From assembly GCA_035079005.1 (NCBI GenBank), contig CM068720.1:28037197-28101196 (forward strand): a stretch of 64,000 bases of DNA. Reading direction: 5' to 3'. The number at the start of each line of letters is the position of its first letter. Positions within the stretch are counted from its first letter, which is position 1. Positions 23,398 through 34,688 of the stretch are shown here, piece by piece. The position numbers were made by a program, and so were the translations under genes. The notes beneath the pieces were generated by a model that made no database searches, was not told the DNA's origin, and saw only the letters and a program-made list of their open reading frames with translations. This DNA comes from Fraxinus americana (lineage: Eukaryota > Streptophyta > Magnoliopsida > Lamiales > Oleaceae).

Positions 23398-23640
23398 ATA
23401 TCAGAGCTCGTCTGGTGCATCTTCACTTTCTTGACTGCTGCTTCTGTCCCACAACTTTCAATTGCATTAATCTCAGGCACAGTTGAAGAATTTTCAATGG
23501 TTTTCTCTGTTTGGTTTAGTTTCTTGCTCAAATGAGAATGCCAGAATTCTTGATCTCATTATCAGTTCGACCCGGAAGTCTACCGGGAATCAAGGACCAC
23601 CTATCCACCCAAAAGTTACCAATTAATCAAGCATTGTTTA
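23398..23640 (-). pseudogene. R2R3-MYB transcription factor, third-exon relic
   Basis: Minus-strand reading shows the second half of the R3 MYB repeat (RWSLIPGRLPGRTDNEIKN), then after a one-base deletion SHLSKKLNQTEKT and a short C-terminus ending KVKMHQTSSDIE with a stop at 23398. A second frame slip occurs just before RWSL, at the usual second-intron position of R2R3-MYB genes. Exons 1 and 2 are not found to the right, where an LTR fragment starts at 23664. It is a dead fragment; which MYB subgroup it came from is not clear. Confidence 0.8.
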
Positions 23641-23663
23641 GTACTGAATACATAATTCATGGT

Positions 23664-23942
23664 TGTAGCAGAATGGACCTTCGATTTGGTGGAATCTGGG
23701 CTCAGTTTAATTTACTAATATCAAACACAATCAACCAATTTCTCCAACCCACAAATACTACTATAACTCTTTGGTTGTCACTTCTAATATACCCACAAGG
23801 AACACAAGATAGTGGTGTTTGCAAAAGGGGCCACACAGGCAGAGAGAAGGCAAGACAAGGCATGAAAAGGGAGATGGTAAAAAGGCAACCACAGTTTCTC
23901 TCTTTCATTCGCAAAGCACACACGATTTCCACACTACAAAAT
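23664..23942 (-). repeat. Diverged copia-type LTR fragment
   Basis: About 280 bases match the LTR segments that start at 24796, 27823 and 30864 (same order and spacing, roughly 85-90% by eye), ending in the same TGTAG terminus. The primer-binding site that follows in the other three copies is absent; MYB-relic sequence follows instead. This is an older insertion of the same family. Confidence 0.75.
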
Positions 23943-23999
23943 GGGGGTGTGTGTGTGTGATAAGTGTGTTTTTACATACTTATTTTACTGTCAAAACAT

Positions 24000-24640
24000 G
24001 AGTAATTGTTGATTAAAATGTTCGAATATAGCTTAATTCTATGCAATTTATGTTTTGTAGGACAAAGTGATGAATGTAGCGAAATTGAGGTGAACCAAGC
24101 GAAAGAAGACCAAACTGGAAGAAAGTGAAAGTTCAGGGACTAAGGTGCAAATACTACAAACTTGTTTCCAACCTTGTGATGAAGATTCAAGAGTTTTAGA
24201 GATCAATTGGATGAAGAAATGAGTCAAATGAGTGAAAGATAGCCAAAACATCATCAAATATCAACTTTCAAGCTGAAAAGTTTCACACCGGTTTTCAGCC
24301 TCGTATTGGGACGGATGTTTGACATAGAAAACGATCGAATTTGAAGATGGTCTCTGAACCAAAGTTGTAGGTCTTTGAGTTAGCTTTTCAATGCATCTTG
24401 AATCACCTCAATAGGAGATCGGAAGAGAAAGTTATGATAACAATACTGAAGAAGGCGCAGAATTCATAACAGCGACACAGCGCCCTAGCGCTCAGGCGCC
24501 ATTTTACCCAAAATTTGACAGAATTCAAGCGCTCAAGCGCCGCGCCACGCCAAGTAGGGTTTTTTTAATATTTGGGCCGTGAGAAGTCTAAAAAAGGACC
24601 CCCAAAAACATTCCATTCATCATCATTCTCCATTCTCCAT
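24000..24640 (+). repeat. Dispersed repeat related to the 198-bp satellite monomer
   Basis: The part at about 24290-24460 (GAACCAAAGTTGTAGGTCTTT, GAGTTAGCTTTTCAATGCATC, CACCTCAATAGGAGATCGGA, AAGTTATGATAACAATACTGA) follows the same text as the satellite monomers at 40240-42600. The part at about 24160-24260 matches 40110-40220. It ends in a GCGC-rich stretch (AGCGCTCAAGCGCC). Non-coding. Confidence 0.6.
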
Positions 24641-24780
24641 TCTAAAAAAGGAAATCAAGCTTACAAGTCTGTTTTTTGAAAAAAAAAAAGGGCAGTTTTT
24701 TCACTTCCGATTTCTGTTTCGTTTCTGGTCATTTCCAGCTAATGTTTGGTTGGAAAAACACGGACTTCTCAACCCCAACA

Positions 24781-24794
24781 AGATCTGATACCAA
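24781..24794 (-). other. Primer-binding site, array copy 1
   Basis: Minus strand TTGGTATCAGATCT follows the LTR end (LTR border at 24796). It resembles the initiator-tRNA-Met complementary site of copia elements (TGGTATCAGAGC), with G to T at the third base from the end. The same site recurs at about 27808-27821 and 30849-30862. Confidence 0.75.
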
Positions 24795-25106
24795 TTGTAG
24801 CGGAATGGATGGACCTTCAATTTCGTGGAATCCGGGCTCAGTTTAACTTACCAATATCACATACAATCAACCACTTTCTCCAACCCACAACTACTACTAT
24901 AACTCTTTGGTTGCCACTTCTAATATACTCACAAGGAACACAAGATAGTGGTGTTTGCAAAAGGGGCCACAAAGGCAAAGAAAAGGCAAGGCACGAAGAA
25001 GGAGACGGTAAAAAGGCAGCCACTGTTTCTCTCTTTCATTCACAAAGCACACACGATTTCCACACTACAATTTATAGGCTCAACCTGAAAACAATTCGGG
25101 TCATTG

Positions 25107-25107
25107 A

Positions 25108-25188
<81 letters not shown>
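25107..25188. repeat. (TA)n microsatellite in LTR, copy 1
   Basis: About 40 TA units with one TACA break. The same tract recurs at 28135-28220 and 31178-31262. In-frame translation gives runs of Ile-Tyr, which are not protein. Confidence 0.95.
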
Positions 25189-25191
<3 letters not shown>

Positions 25192-26204
25192 CATCCACTC
25201 TCACCCGTCTCGAGCTCGGCTCGTTCCACCTACTCGCTCCTTGATGGTGACGAGTCGAGTCGACTCACGAGTCACTCACAGCTCACCTCTTTTTTTTTTT
25301 TCTAAAAATTGAAAACTACATCCCAATCCCAATGTGCAAAAAAATGTTGTCAAAAGAATTTAAAATAATCATAAAGTTGTAAAAACCATCCTCTTTTGTA
25401 CAGACTTGGGAGAAGCTAGATGATGCGTAAGTGGTGTTAAAATCATACATGAATAATTTGTGTACAATTTTTGTAAAAAAAATTAGGGTTGGACAAAACT
25501 CTCGAATCGAATCGAATCGAATCGAACCGGACCGGACCGGACCGAACTGGATTTGAACCGAACTAAATCGAGCGTTTCTTTTTAAATTAAATATCTGAAC
25601 GAGTATCTAAATCGAGAACCGACGGATTTGGTTCATCGCCTCAAGAACACATATCTTACATCATCGCCTACCATGCTCACTAGACTAGTCACTTAACCTA
25701 TGTCTAACTAGTAGACCTCTATAAATCCTAAGTTTTTGGGATAATCCTCTATCACCACATCACTTCTCCCAACCTAAGTGAATAATGGGTCTTCACATAA
25801 TAGAAATGATAGAAGTGTCTCTCTCACACTCCACCTGTACATGGTCTCTTCACAAATAAAGGATTCCAACATATAATCACATCTCCACTCATGATCCAAA
25901 TGTCACACTCCATATCCCCAATACAAACCACCAATGTACCCCTAGGCAGATATATTTCATCTCACCAATAGACATATAACACACTGCTAATGCATATTAA
26001 TCCACTATGTATGCAAACAATTACACAAAGTAATTAAATTGCTCTCAAATTCATGCAAATGTACATATCAAACACATTAAAATGCACATATAACCATCCA
26101 ACAAAATTAAGCAATCACATACATGCAGAAAAGATTACACACGAATGCACATGTAGCAACTATGTTTACTCTCAATAAACCTCACTAGAGTCATCACTCG
26201 ACCT

Positions 26205-26830
26205 TATAGCCACATTCACCTCGTCTCTCATCTTACCTTTCTGCTTATCATTTTTCTTCTTGGGACAGTCCCTAATAAATTGTCCAGTCTTACCACAACT
26301 GTAATACCATCTACCACTAGACTTATCTCATCCCTTGCCCTTCTTCTTACCACACTCATCACTTGAGTCACTACTCGAATCACCATTATCTTGAACTCTA
26401 CCCAAATTCATCTGCTTAAACTTCATTATACTCCTCATCATATGCAACTCACCACTTCTCTTATTCTATTTTTCAGCTTTAATCTTTATTTCCTTACTCC
26501 TAAGGGAATCTATGATAATCTTAGGTGTTAAAGTGTCTCTACCATACTTAAATACATTCTTAACCTCTCTATATGAATCAGGCATAGAATTCAGCAAAAC
26601 AATGGTCTTATACGTTTCAGACACTTTTTTATCATATCTTAGACAAGTTTGTTGAAAATATCTAGATTTGTCATCAAAATCCTTTGAATGATCCATTTTA
26701 AAACTGAAAAAATATTTCAAGTAAATACAATTTATTAGGAGTAGACTTAAACAAATATAAGTTATCCAACTTTTAACAATCTTTTGTACAATCAAGTTTT
26801 TCAACTTTTCTCAAAACGGCATCGGATAGA
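26205..26830 (-). pseudogene. copia gag relic, unit 1
   Basis: Minus-strand frame 26804-26466 matches the UBN2-type gag of copia elements (YLKYFFSFKMDHSKDFDD, KVSETYKTIVLLNSMPDSYR, YGRDTLTPKIIIDSLRSKE). After a break, a zinc-knuckle remnant reads YYSCGKTGQFIRDCPKKK (about 26325-26265). The first Cys of C-X2-C-X4-H-X4-C is replaced by Tyr and the His by Gln, so it cannot bind zinc normally. No pol follows. Confidence 0.85.
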
Positions 26831-27299
26831 TGTAAAATAATTGAAGTGTCGCAAGTCCATCATATTCTTCTTTTTATGGATCTGTCAAATTTGCAGGAAA
26901 TTTGCCATCTATGGCTTTTGAAACCTTTTGTTGAACTAAAATTTCCTTCTTCTTTTGTTACCAAATTGAAAAATCTCCATTCCCATTGAAAATTTCAATT
27001 TCAAAATGTGAAGATATTTTGAAAAATATAACAACCAAAGTACACAAATGATTCACACAAATGAATCCTAAGACAATAATATACAACGTTCTAGATTCCC
27101 AAGATTTCGTGAGACTCAAGATCTCAGATCAAGGGAATGTTGAAACAGGTCAAGTTTAGGTGTTCTAACAGAATAATCAATGCAACAAGAAGGTATGTCA
27201 ACGAAAATTCAAATTCTCATGCAATTAAACACAGAAGCAATTATCAACTAGCAGTTAAATCCAACACTTCAAATATGGCGAATAATTCCTAAATTTCTA

Positions 27300-27760
27300 G
27301 TACAAAAAATGGTTACCCCACACGGTAGTTGCGAATAACGAGAGTTGTGAATTTACCACTTTAGGGTCACCACTATTCGTCCTAACGTTTTCAGGAATTG
27401 TAGCAACCAAACAAGCAAGAGTCAAATCCCGAATGCGCAAGTGCAAAAATTGTCCAAATTTCACCGTAGCACTTAAAACTGAAAACGAACACCACCACAG
27501 GGTCCATCTCGTCATTTAGAGGAAATTGTCTGAAGAAACTGTCATCGAAGAACCCCTCACACGCAGTCATCAGAGTTCCACGCGCCATCATCGAACACAT
27601 GCCACCCACCCAGGTGTGAATCGGTCTGTAAATCAAGGTTCTGGCCTCCGTTTCACCAATGGACTTCTGGATTGCTAGGAAATCAAGCTTACAAGTCTGT
27701 TTTTTGAAAAAAAAAAGGGCAGTTTTTTCACTTCCGATTTCTGTTTCGTTTCTGGTCATT
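27300..27760 (-). other. Leader between primer-binding site and gag, unit 1
   Basis: Untranslated leader of the copia unit. The long open frame 27391-27759 in it (and 30338-30772 in unit 2) is not conserved as one frame between the two copies because of a one-base difference near 27448/30488. I regard it as non-coding. Confidence 0.5.
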
Positions 27761-27822
27761 TCCAGCTAATGTTTGGTTGGAAAAACACGGACTTCTCAAC
27801 CCCAACAAGATCTGATACCAAT

Positions 27823-28134
27823 TGTAGCGGAATGGATGGACCTTCAATTTCGTGGAATCCGGGCTCAGTTTAACTTACCAATATCACATACAATCAACCA
27901 CTTTCTCCAACCCACAACTACTACTATAACTCTTTGGTTGCCACTTCTAATATACTCACAAGGAACACAAGATAGTGGTGTTTGCAAAAGGGGCCACAAA
28001 GGCAAAGAAAAGGCAAGGCACGAAGAAGGAGACGGTAAAAAGGCAGCCACTGTTTCTCTCTTTCATTCACAAAGCACACACGATTTCCACACTACAATTT
28101 ATAGGCTCAACCTGAAAACAATTCGGGTCATTGA

Positions 28135-28224
<90 letters not shown>

Positions 28225-28674
28225 CATCCACTCTCACCCGTCTCGAGCTCGGCTCGTTCCACCTACTCGCTCCTTGATGGTGACGAGTCGAGTCGACTCA
28301 CGAGTCACTCACAGCTCACCTCTTTTTTTTTTTTTCTAAAAATTGAAAACTACATCCCAATCCCAATGTGCAAAAAAATGTTGTCAAAAGAATTTAAAAT
28401 AATCATAAAGTTGTAAAAACCATCCTCTTTTGTACAGACTTGGGAGAAGCTAGATGATGCGTAAGTGGTGTTAAAATCATACATGAATAATTTGTGTACA
28501 ATTTTTGTAAAAAAAATTAGGGTTGGACAAAACTCTCGAATCGAATCGAATCGAATCGAACCGGACCGGACCGGACCGAACTGGATTTGAACCGAACTAA
28601 ATCGAGCGTTTCTTTTTAAATTAAATATCTGAACGAGTATCTAAATCGAGAACCGACGGATTTGGTTCATCGCC
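27823..28674 (-). repeat. LTR-like segment, array copy 2 (includes MITE fragment)
   Basis: Begins TGTAGCGGAATGG (the minus-strand LTR end) and runs through the (TA)n tract to the truncated MITE at about 28532-28674. It corresponds to 24796-25634 and 30864-31692. Confidence 0.65.
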
Positions 28675-29239
28675 TCAAGAACACATATCTTACATCATCG
28701 CCTACCATGCTCACTAGACTAGTCACTTAACCTATGTCTAACTAGTAGACCTCTATAAATCCTAAGTTTTTGGGATAATCCTCTATCACCACATCACTTC
28801 TCCCAACCTAAGTGAATAATGGGTCTTCACATAATAGAAATGATAGAAGTGTCTCTCTCACACTCCACCTGTACATGGTCTCTTCACAAATAAAGGATTC
28901 CAACATATAATCACATCTCCACTCATGATCCAAATGTCACACTCCATATCCCCAATACAAACCACCAATGTACCCCTAGGCAGATATATTTCATCTCACC
29001 AATAGACATATAACACACTGCTAATGCATATTAATCCACTATGTATGCAAACAATTACACAAAGTAATTAAATTGCTCTCAAATTCATGCAAATGTACAT
29101 ATCAAACACATTAAAATGCACATATAACCATCCAACAAAATTAAGCAATCACATACATGCAGAAAAGATTACACACGAATGCACATGTAGCAACTATGTT
29201 TACTCTCAATAAACCTCACTAGAGTCATCACTCGACCTT

Positions 29240-29865
29240 ATAGCCACATTCACCTCGTCTCTCATCTTACCTTTCTGCTTATCATTTTTCTTCTTGGGAC
29301 AGTCCCTAATAAATTGTCCAGTCTTACCACAACTGTAATACCATCTACCACTAGACTTATCTCATCCCTTGCCCTTCTTCTTACCACACTCATCACTTGA
29401 GTCACTACTCGAATCACCATTATCTTGAACTCTATCCAAATTCATCTACTTAAACTTCATTATACTTCTCATCATATGCAACTCACAACTTCTCTTATTC
29501 TATTTTTCAGCTTTAATCTTTATTTCCTTACTCCTAAGGGAATCTATGATAATCTTAGGTGTTAAAGTGTCTCTACCATACTTAATTACATTCTTAACCT
29601 CTCTATATGAATCAGACATAGAATTCAGCAAAACAATGGTCTTATACGTTTCAGACACTTTTTTTTTTTTATCATATCTTAGACAAGTTTGTTGAAAATA
29701 TCTAGATTTGTCATCAAAATCCTTTGAATGATCCATTTTAAAACTGAAAAAATATTTCAAGTAAATACAATTTATTAGGAGTAGACTTAAACAAATATAA
29801 GTTATCCAACTTTTGACAATCTTTTGTACAATCAAGTTTTTCAACTTTTCTCAAAACGGCATCGG
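29240..29865 (-). pseudogene. copia gag relic, unit 2
   Basis: Same gag segment as unit 1, with a poly-T expansion that adds two Lys codons near 29670 and a few point differences (for example SMSDSYR for SMPDSYR and VIKYGR for VFKYGR). The same damaged zinc knuckle appears at about 29365-29305, showing that the damage predates the tandem duplication. Confidence 0.85.
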
Positions 29866-31175
29866 ATAGATGTAAAATAATTGAAGTGTCGCAAGTTCAT
29901 CATATTCTTCTTTTTATGGATCTGTCAAATTTGCAGGAAATTTGCCATCTATGGCTTTTGAAACCTTTTGTTGAACTAAAATTTCCTTCTTCTTTTGTTA
30001 TCAAATTGAAAAATCTCCATTCCCATTGAAAATTTCAATTTCAAAATGTGAAAGATATTTTGAAAAATATAACAACCAAAGTACACAAATGATTCACACA
30101 AATGAATCCTAAGACAATAATATACAACGTTCTAGATTCCCAAGATTTCGTGAGACTCAAGATCTCAGATCAAGGGAATGTTGAAACAGGTCAAGTTTAG
30201 ATGTTCTAACAGAATAATCAATGCAACAAGAAGGTATGTCAACAAAAATTCAAATTCTCATGCAATTAAACACAGAAGCAATTATCAACTAGCAGTTAAA
30301 TCCAACACTTCAAATATGGCGAATAATTCCTAAATTTCTAGTACAAAAAATGGTTACCCCACACGGTAGTTGCGAATAACGAGAGTTGTGAATTTACCAC
30401 TTTAGGGTCACCACTATTCGTCCTAACGTTTTCAGGAATTGTAGCAACCAAACAAGCAAGAGTCAAATCCCGAATGCGCAAGTGCAAAATTGTCCAAATT
30501 TCACCGTAGCACTTAAAACTGAAAACAAACACCACCACAGGGTCCATCTCGTCATTTAGAGGAAATTGTCTGAAGAAACTATCATCGAAGAACCCCTCAC
30601 ACGCGGTCATCAGAGTTCCACGTGCCATCATCGAACACATGCCACCCACCCAGGTGCGAATCGGTCTGTAAATCAAGGTTCTGGCCTCCGTTTCACCAAT
30701 GGACTTCTGGATTGCTCGGAAATCAAGCTTACAAGTTTGTTTTTTGAAAAAAAAAAAGGGCAGTTTTTTCACTTCCGATTTCTGTTTCGTTTCTGGTCAT
30801 TTCCAGCTAATGTTTGGTTGGAAAAACACGGACTTCTCAACCCCAACAAGATCTGATACCAATTGTAGCGGAATGGATGGACCTTCAATTTCGTGGAATC
30901 CGGGCTCAATTTAACTTACCAATATCACATACAATCAACCACTTTCTCCAACCCACAACTACTACTATAACTCTTTGGTTGCCACTTCTAATATACTCAC
31001 AAGGAACACAAGATAGTGGTGTTTGCAAAAGGGGCCACAAAGGCAAAGAAAAGGCAAGGCACGAAGAAGGAGACGGTAAAAAGGCAGCCACTGTTTCTCT
31101 CTTTCATTCACAAAGCACACACGATTTCCACACTACAATTTATAGGCTCAACCTGAAAACAATTCGGGTCCTTGG

Positions 31176-31265
<90 letters not shown>

Positions 31266-31565
31266 TCCACTCTCACCCGTCTCGAGCTCGGCTCGTTCCA
31301 CCTACTCGCTCCTTGATGGTGACGAGTCGAGTCGACTCACGAGTCACTCACAGCTCGCCTCTTTTTTTTTTTTTTTTTTCTAAAAATTGAAAACTACATC
31401 CCAATCCCAATGTGCAAAAAAATGTTGTCAACAGAATTTAAAATAATCATAAAGTTGTAAAAACCATCCTCTTTTGTACAGACTTGGGAGAAGCTAGATG
31501 ATGCGTAAGTGGTGTTAAAATCATACATGAATAATTTGTGTACAATTTTTGTAAAAAAAATTAGG

Positions 31566-32254
31566 GTTGGACAAAACTCTCGAATCGAATCGAACCGAAC
31601 CGAACTGGATTTGAACCGAACTAAATCGAGCGTTTCTTTTTAAATTAAATATCTGAACGAGTATCTAAATCGAGAACCGACGGATTTGGTTCGATTCTCG
31701 GTTCTAGACCAAGAACCGAATAAGAACCGAATCTCTTTAATTTTTTTATCTTAAATAAGTTAAATTATTTTATTTTTTAAAATAAATTGATTATTAATTA
31801 ATTTAGTCCAAACTCAAAATATGATTTTACTATTTTTATTTTTCCAGCTAAACTCAACTCAATCAAATTGACATAAATCTCTTATTCTACAGTAGTATCG
31901 TTTCTACCGTTATATTATTGTGAATTAGTCATCTTCCTCTTCATATTTCCTCTTCATATGATTCTAACGGTCAAATTTATGAAGAACGTAACAAAGGAAG
32001 GTGCAAAAAATATAACGAGATTGAATTACGTTATTTTGTAATAGTTAAGATTGAATATGTTATTGTCGAATTAATAAGCGTTGTTGTAATAAAAAAAATT
32101 AATTATTGTACAAAACCTTGAAACAGAATAGAATCGAACCCAAACGGTTCCCTAATTAAATATAGACCCAACGGTTCCATTTACTAAATACCCAAAAATT
32201 TCAGATTTGGTTCGATTCTCTTTAAAATCGAACTGAACCGGACCTGTCCAACTT
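31566..32254. mobile_element. MITE with TTGGACA ends (hAT-like)
   Basis: The left end GGTTGGACAAAACTCTCGAATC and the right end, whose reverse complement is AGTTGGACAGGTCCGGTTC, are inverted. Subterminal regions on both sides carry GGTTCGATTCTC and ACCGAA motifs. It is AT-rich inside with no coding. I found no clear target duplication. Its left 110-140 bases also occur, truncated, in array copies 1 and 2. Confidence 0.6.
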
Positions 32255-32530
32255 AACAAAAAATGAAATGTTACAAATAAAATAAATAAATACATCTTCG
32301 TTTATTTGGCATTGGTGATCGACTACATTATGTATTTACTGAAATATATTATCGTGAATAAAGCAGACTCAAGATAGGAACGAAAACTTCATTGACTAAG
32401 TTTCCATTGAAAATTACATTGTAGAACCCGTCTTACCTTGAATGAAAACACCATTTCGAAGTGAGTAAAGCTCTTTTTAAGTGCAACTACAGTATTTTAT
32501 TTATAGATAAAACATTTTTACTTTATGTTC
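32255..32530. other. Short spacer, nothing recognised
   Basis: AT-rich; no feature identified. Confidence 0.4.
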
Positions 32531-32539
32531 AATAAAATA

Positions 32540-33698
32540 GGGATAATTGCAGCGACAGTACCAAACCTTTTATTAAGTAACAGACTTTATACAAACCTTT
32601 CATTTATGACACCCACGGTATCAAACCTTTTAAAATATCACAATTGAAGTTCAAATTGATGATTTCAATTATTTTGACAGTTAGTTGACAAAATAATTGA
32701 CTTTGACAATAATTTTGGCTGATTTTAAAAAAGTTAAAATGAAAATTTTACATTTTTTTAATAATAAAATAACCAAAATCAAATAATCAAAATTAAAAAT
32801 CCATTTCCATCTTCTTCTTCTTTTCCATCTACCCCATTCCCCAACCCAAATATGCAAATCTGGGAAATCAAAACTCAGAATTAAACCAAATCTTCAAATC
32901 TGTGGGTTTTCAACGGAGATTTGCTAAAAAGGCGTGTTTACAAAAAGTGAAAAAGCATGTTTACAAGGTGGGTGAGTTAGATAGAGAAAGTAGTGGGTTG
33001 GAGCCATTATATAAAGGAGCAGATGAAGAGATAAACACCGCATAGAAAAGGTGAGGTTTTCTTCTCACCTAACACACACATTGCATATACTAAAATCAAG
33101 ATTTTCAGTGAGGTTTTTTTTTTAATTCAATTTGATTTCAACAAAATTTTATTTCTTCTTCCCCCTTTTATCCCTTCCGCTTCTTTTATCCCTTTCTACA
33201 AACAATTTGTCTTTCAAGTTTTAAGGTTTGTTTTACTAATTTGACTTTCTCATGAACAAAAAGAAAACTTCAGAGAAGGATTCTTAGAAAGCCAGGTGTT
33301 TTCAGATCAAGATCTTATTATTTTCAAATATGTGGGTTTTCAACGGAGATTTGCAGATTTGGTCTAATTCTAGGTGTTGATTTCCCATATTTACATATTT
33401 GAGGTAGGGGTGAGGTGGATAGAGAAGGAGAAGGAAATCGGTTCTCAATTTTAGTTATTTGATTTTAGTTATTTTATTATAAAAATATAAAATTACCATT
33501 TTAACCCTTATAAAATCAGTCAAAATTATTGTTAAAGTCAATTATTTGATCAACTAACGGTCAAACTAATAGAAACCATTTATTTGAATTTCAGCTGCGA
33601 CATTTTGAAAAATTAGGTATCGTGTGTGGCACAAATAAAAGGTTTAGACAAAGTCAGCTATTTAATGAAAAATTTGGTACCGCTGCTGCAACTATCCC
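32540..33698. mobile_element. Non-autonomous MULE with exact 9-bp target duplication
   Basis: The ends GGGATAATTGCAGCGACAG and (reverse complement of the right end) GGGATAGTTGCAGCAGCGG lead inverted arms of about 200-260 bases. It is flanked by identical 9-base copies of AATAAAATA (32531-32539 and 33699-33707), as expected of Mutator-like elements. The interior (about 32800-33420) contains a duplicated GTGGGTTTTCAACGGAGATTTG motif and CT-rich runs but no convincing coding. Confidence 0.88.
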
Positions 33699-33952
33699 AA
33701 TAAAATAATATACAAGTTTGAATTCAAAATCACCTCATTGACATGACTTGCCGATTTTATTTTTCATAAAACTAATTGAAAAGAATTAGAACATTTGTTA
33801 GGTTGAATGACTTACCATTTTTTTCGTGGAAAAAAACATGATTAAACCCCTCTTTCTTTGTTTTATTTTTTAGTGAAATGAAGTGATGCGCCATATTTCA
33901 ATGTCATAAAATTGGATAGAGCTAGTTATTTAATTTTGTTATATAATATTTT

Positions 33953-34688
33953 TGTTACAAATCTTCCAACGAACCTCTAAGCATGGCCAAATGGCAACTA
34001 AACAGCACGCGAATCTAGGTCCGCACTTCACATCATTTTATCCATGTGGAAATTTGGCCTAACCCGATGGAGAGCTAATCCCTCATGGATGAGGTGAGGT
34101 AGGTAGAGGCATCTTAGAGAAAATCTTCATACTAGATCTTGTATCAAGTGGGTGATGTAACATCTCACTGAATATGTGATTTTACTCAATCAAATAAGTC
34201 TAGTCTAGTCTTACATGTCGATCTAAGATTACCAAGCCGTCACAACATGAATGCAGCATGGCCTATGAATGATTGATTGATTTCTATGACAAGAGGTCCC
34301 ACTAAGGGGATGAGGGAACGTGTCCCCTAATCTAACAACTCTTAATCATCATCTTCTACTATAAAAACTCACACTTGGTGTCATTTTCAGGGCAATGCAA
34401 GTTTAGATTTTCAAACTATAATTTTATTATATCATTCTTTTATCTATTACTCCCCAAAGCCGACTCCCTTTTATATTGGAGGCTCAAGTCTAAACCTCTC
34501 CCACACTCATGTATTTACTTTCTCAGCTAACTTGTCCATCGGAACTCGCGTCATCAACTCTACCTCCACAGGAGGAGGTCACGTGGGACCAATGATTTGT
34601 CCAAATGTGCAGGAATAAGGTTTGCGTGGACGTGAGAGGCCTTGTGATTTGCTGACCATGTTCGAGGTACATTTTTTTGGGGTCAACT
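33953..34688 (+). repeat. Left LTR
   Basis: Direct repeat of 38085-38822 over its whole length (roughly 80% by eye), with shared blocks such as TCATGGATGAGGTGAGGTAGG and ATCTTCATACTAGATCTTGT. TACTATAAAAACTCAC near 34357 is the likely TATA box. The divergence implies an old insertion. Confidence 0.85.

Larger units (their letters stand above)
24651..31692 (-). mobile_element. Tandem array of defective copia elements (LTR-gag-LTR-gag-LTR)
   Basis: Unit 1 (24651-27678, 3028 bp) and unit 2 (27679-30718, 3040 bp) are near-identical by eye; a third partial unit runs 30719-31692. On the minus strand each junction reads LTR, primer-binding site TTGGTATCAGATC, leader, gag, zinc-knuckle relic, then directly the next LTR. 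Protease, integrase, RT and RNase H are absent from every unit. Units 1 and 2 share the same internal break (ATTTGGTTC joined to ATCGCC, 25634/25635 and 28674/28675), whereas the third copy continues into a full MITE. This fits a deletion followed by tandem duplication. Confidence 0.8.

Noticed and set aside
24746..25189. Open frames with MVGKTRTSQPQQDL starts and Ile-Tyr runs (also at 27773 and 30814)
   Set aside because: They are antisense to the copia LTR and primer-binding site and read through the (TA)n tract. They recur only because the unit is duplicated.
27391..27759. Candidate protein in the copia leader (also 30338-30772)
   Set aside because: The frame differs between the near-identical copies by a single-base length change and matches no known gag or env domain.
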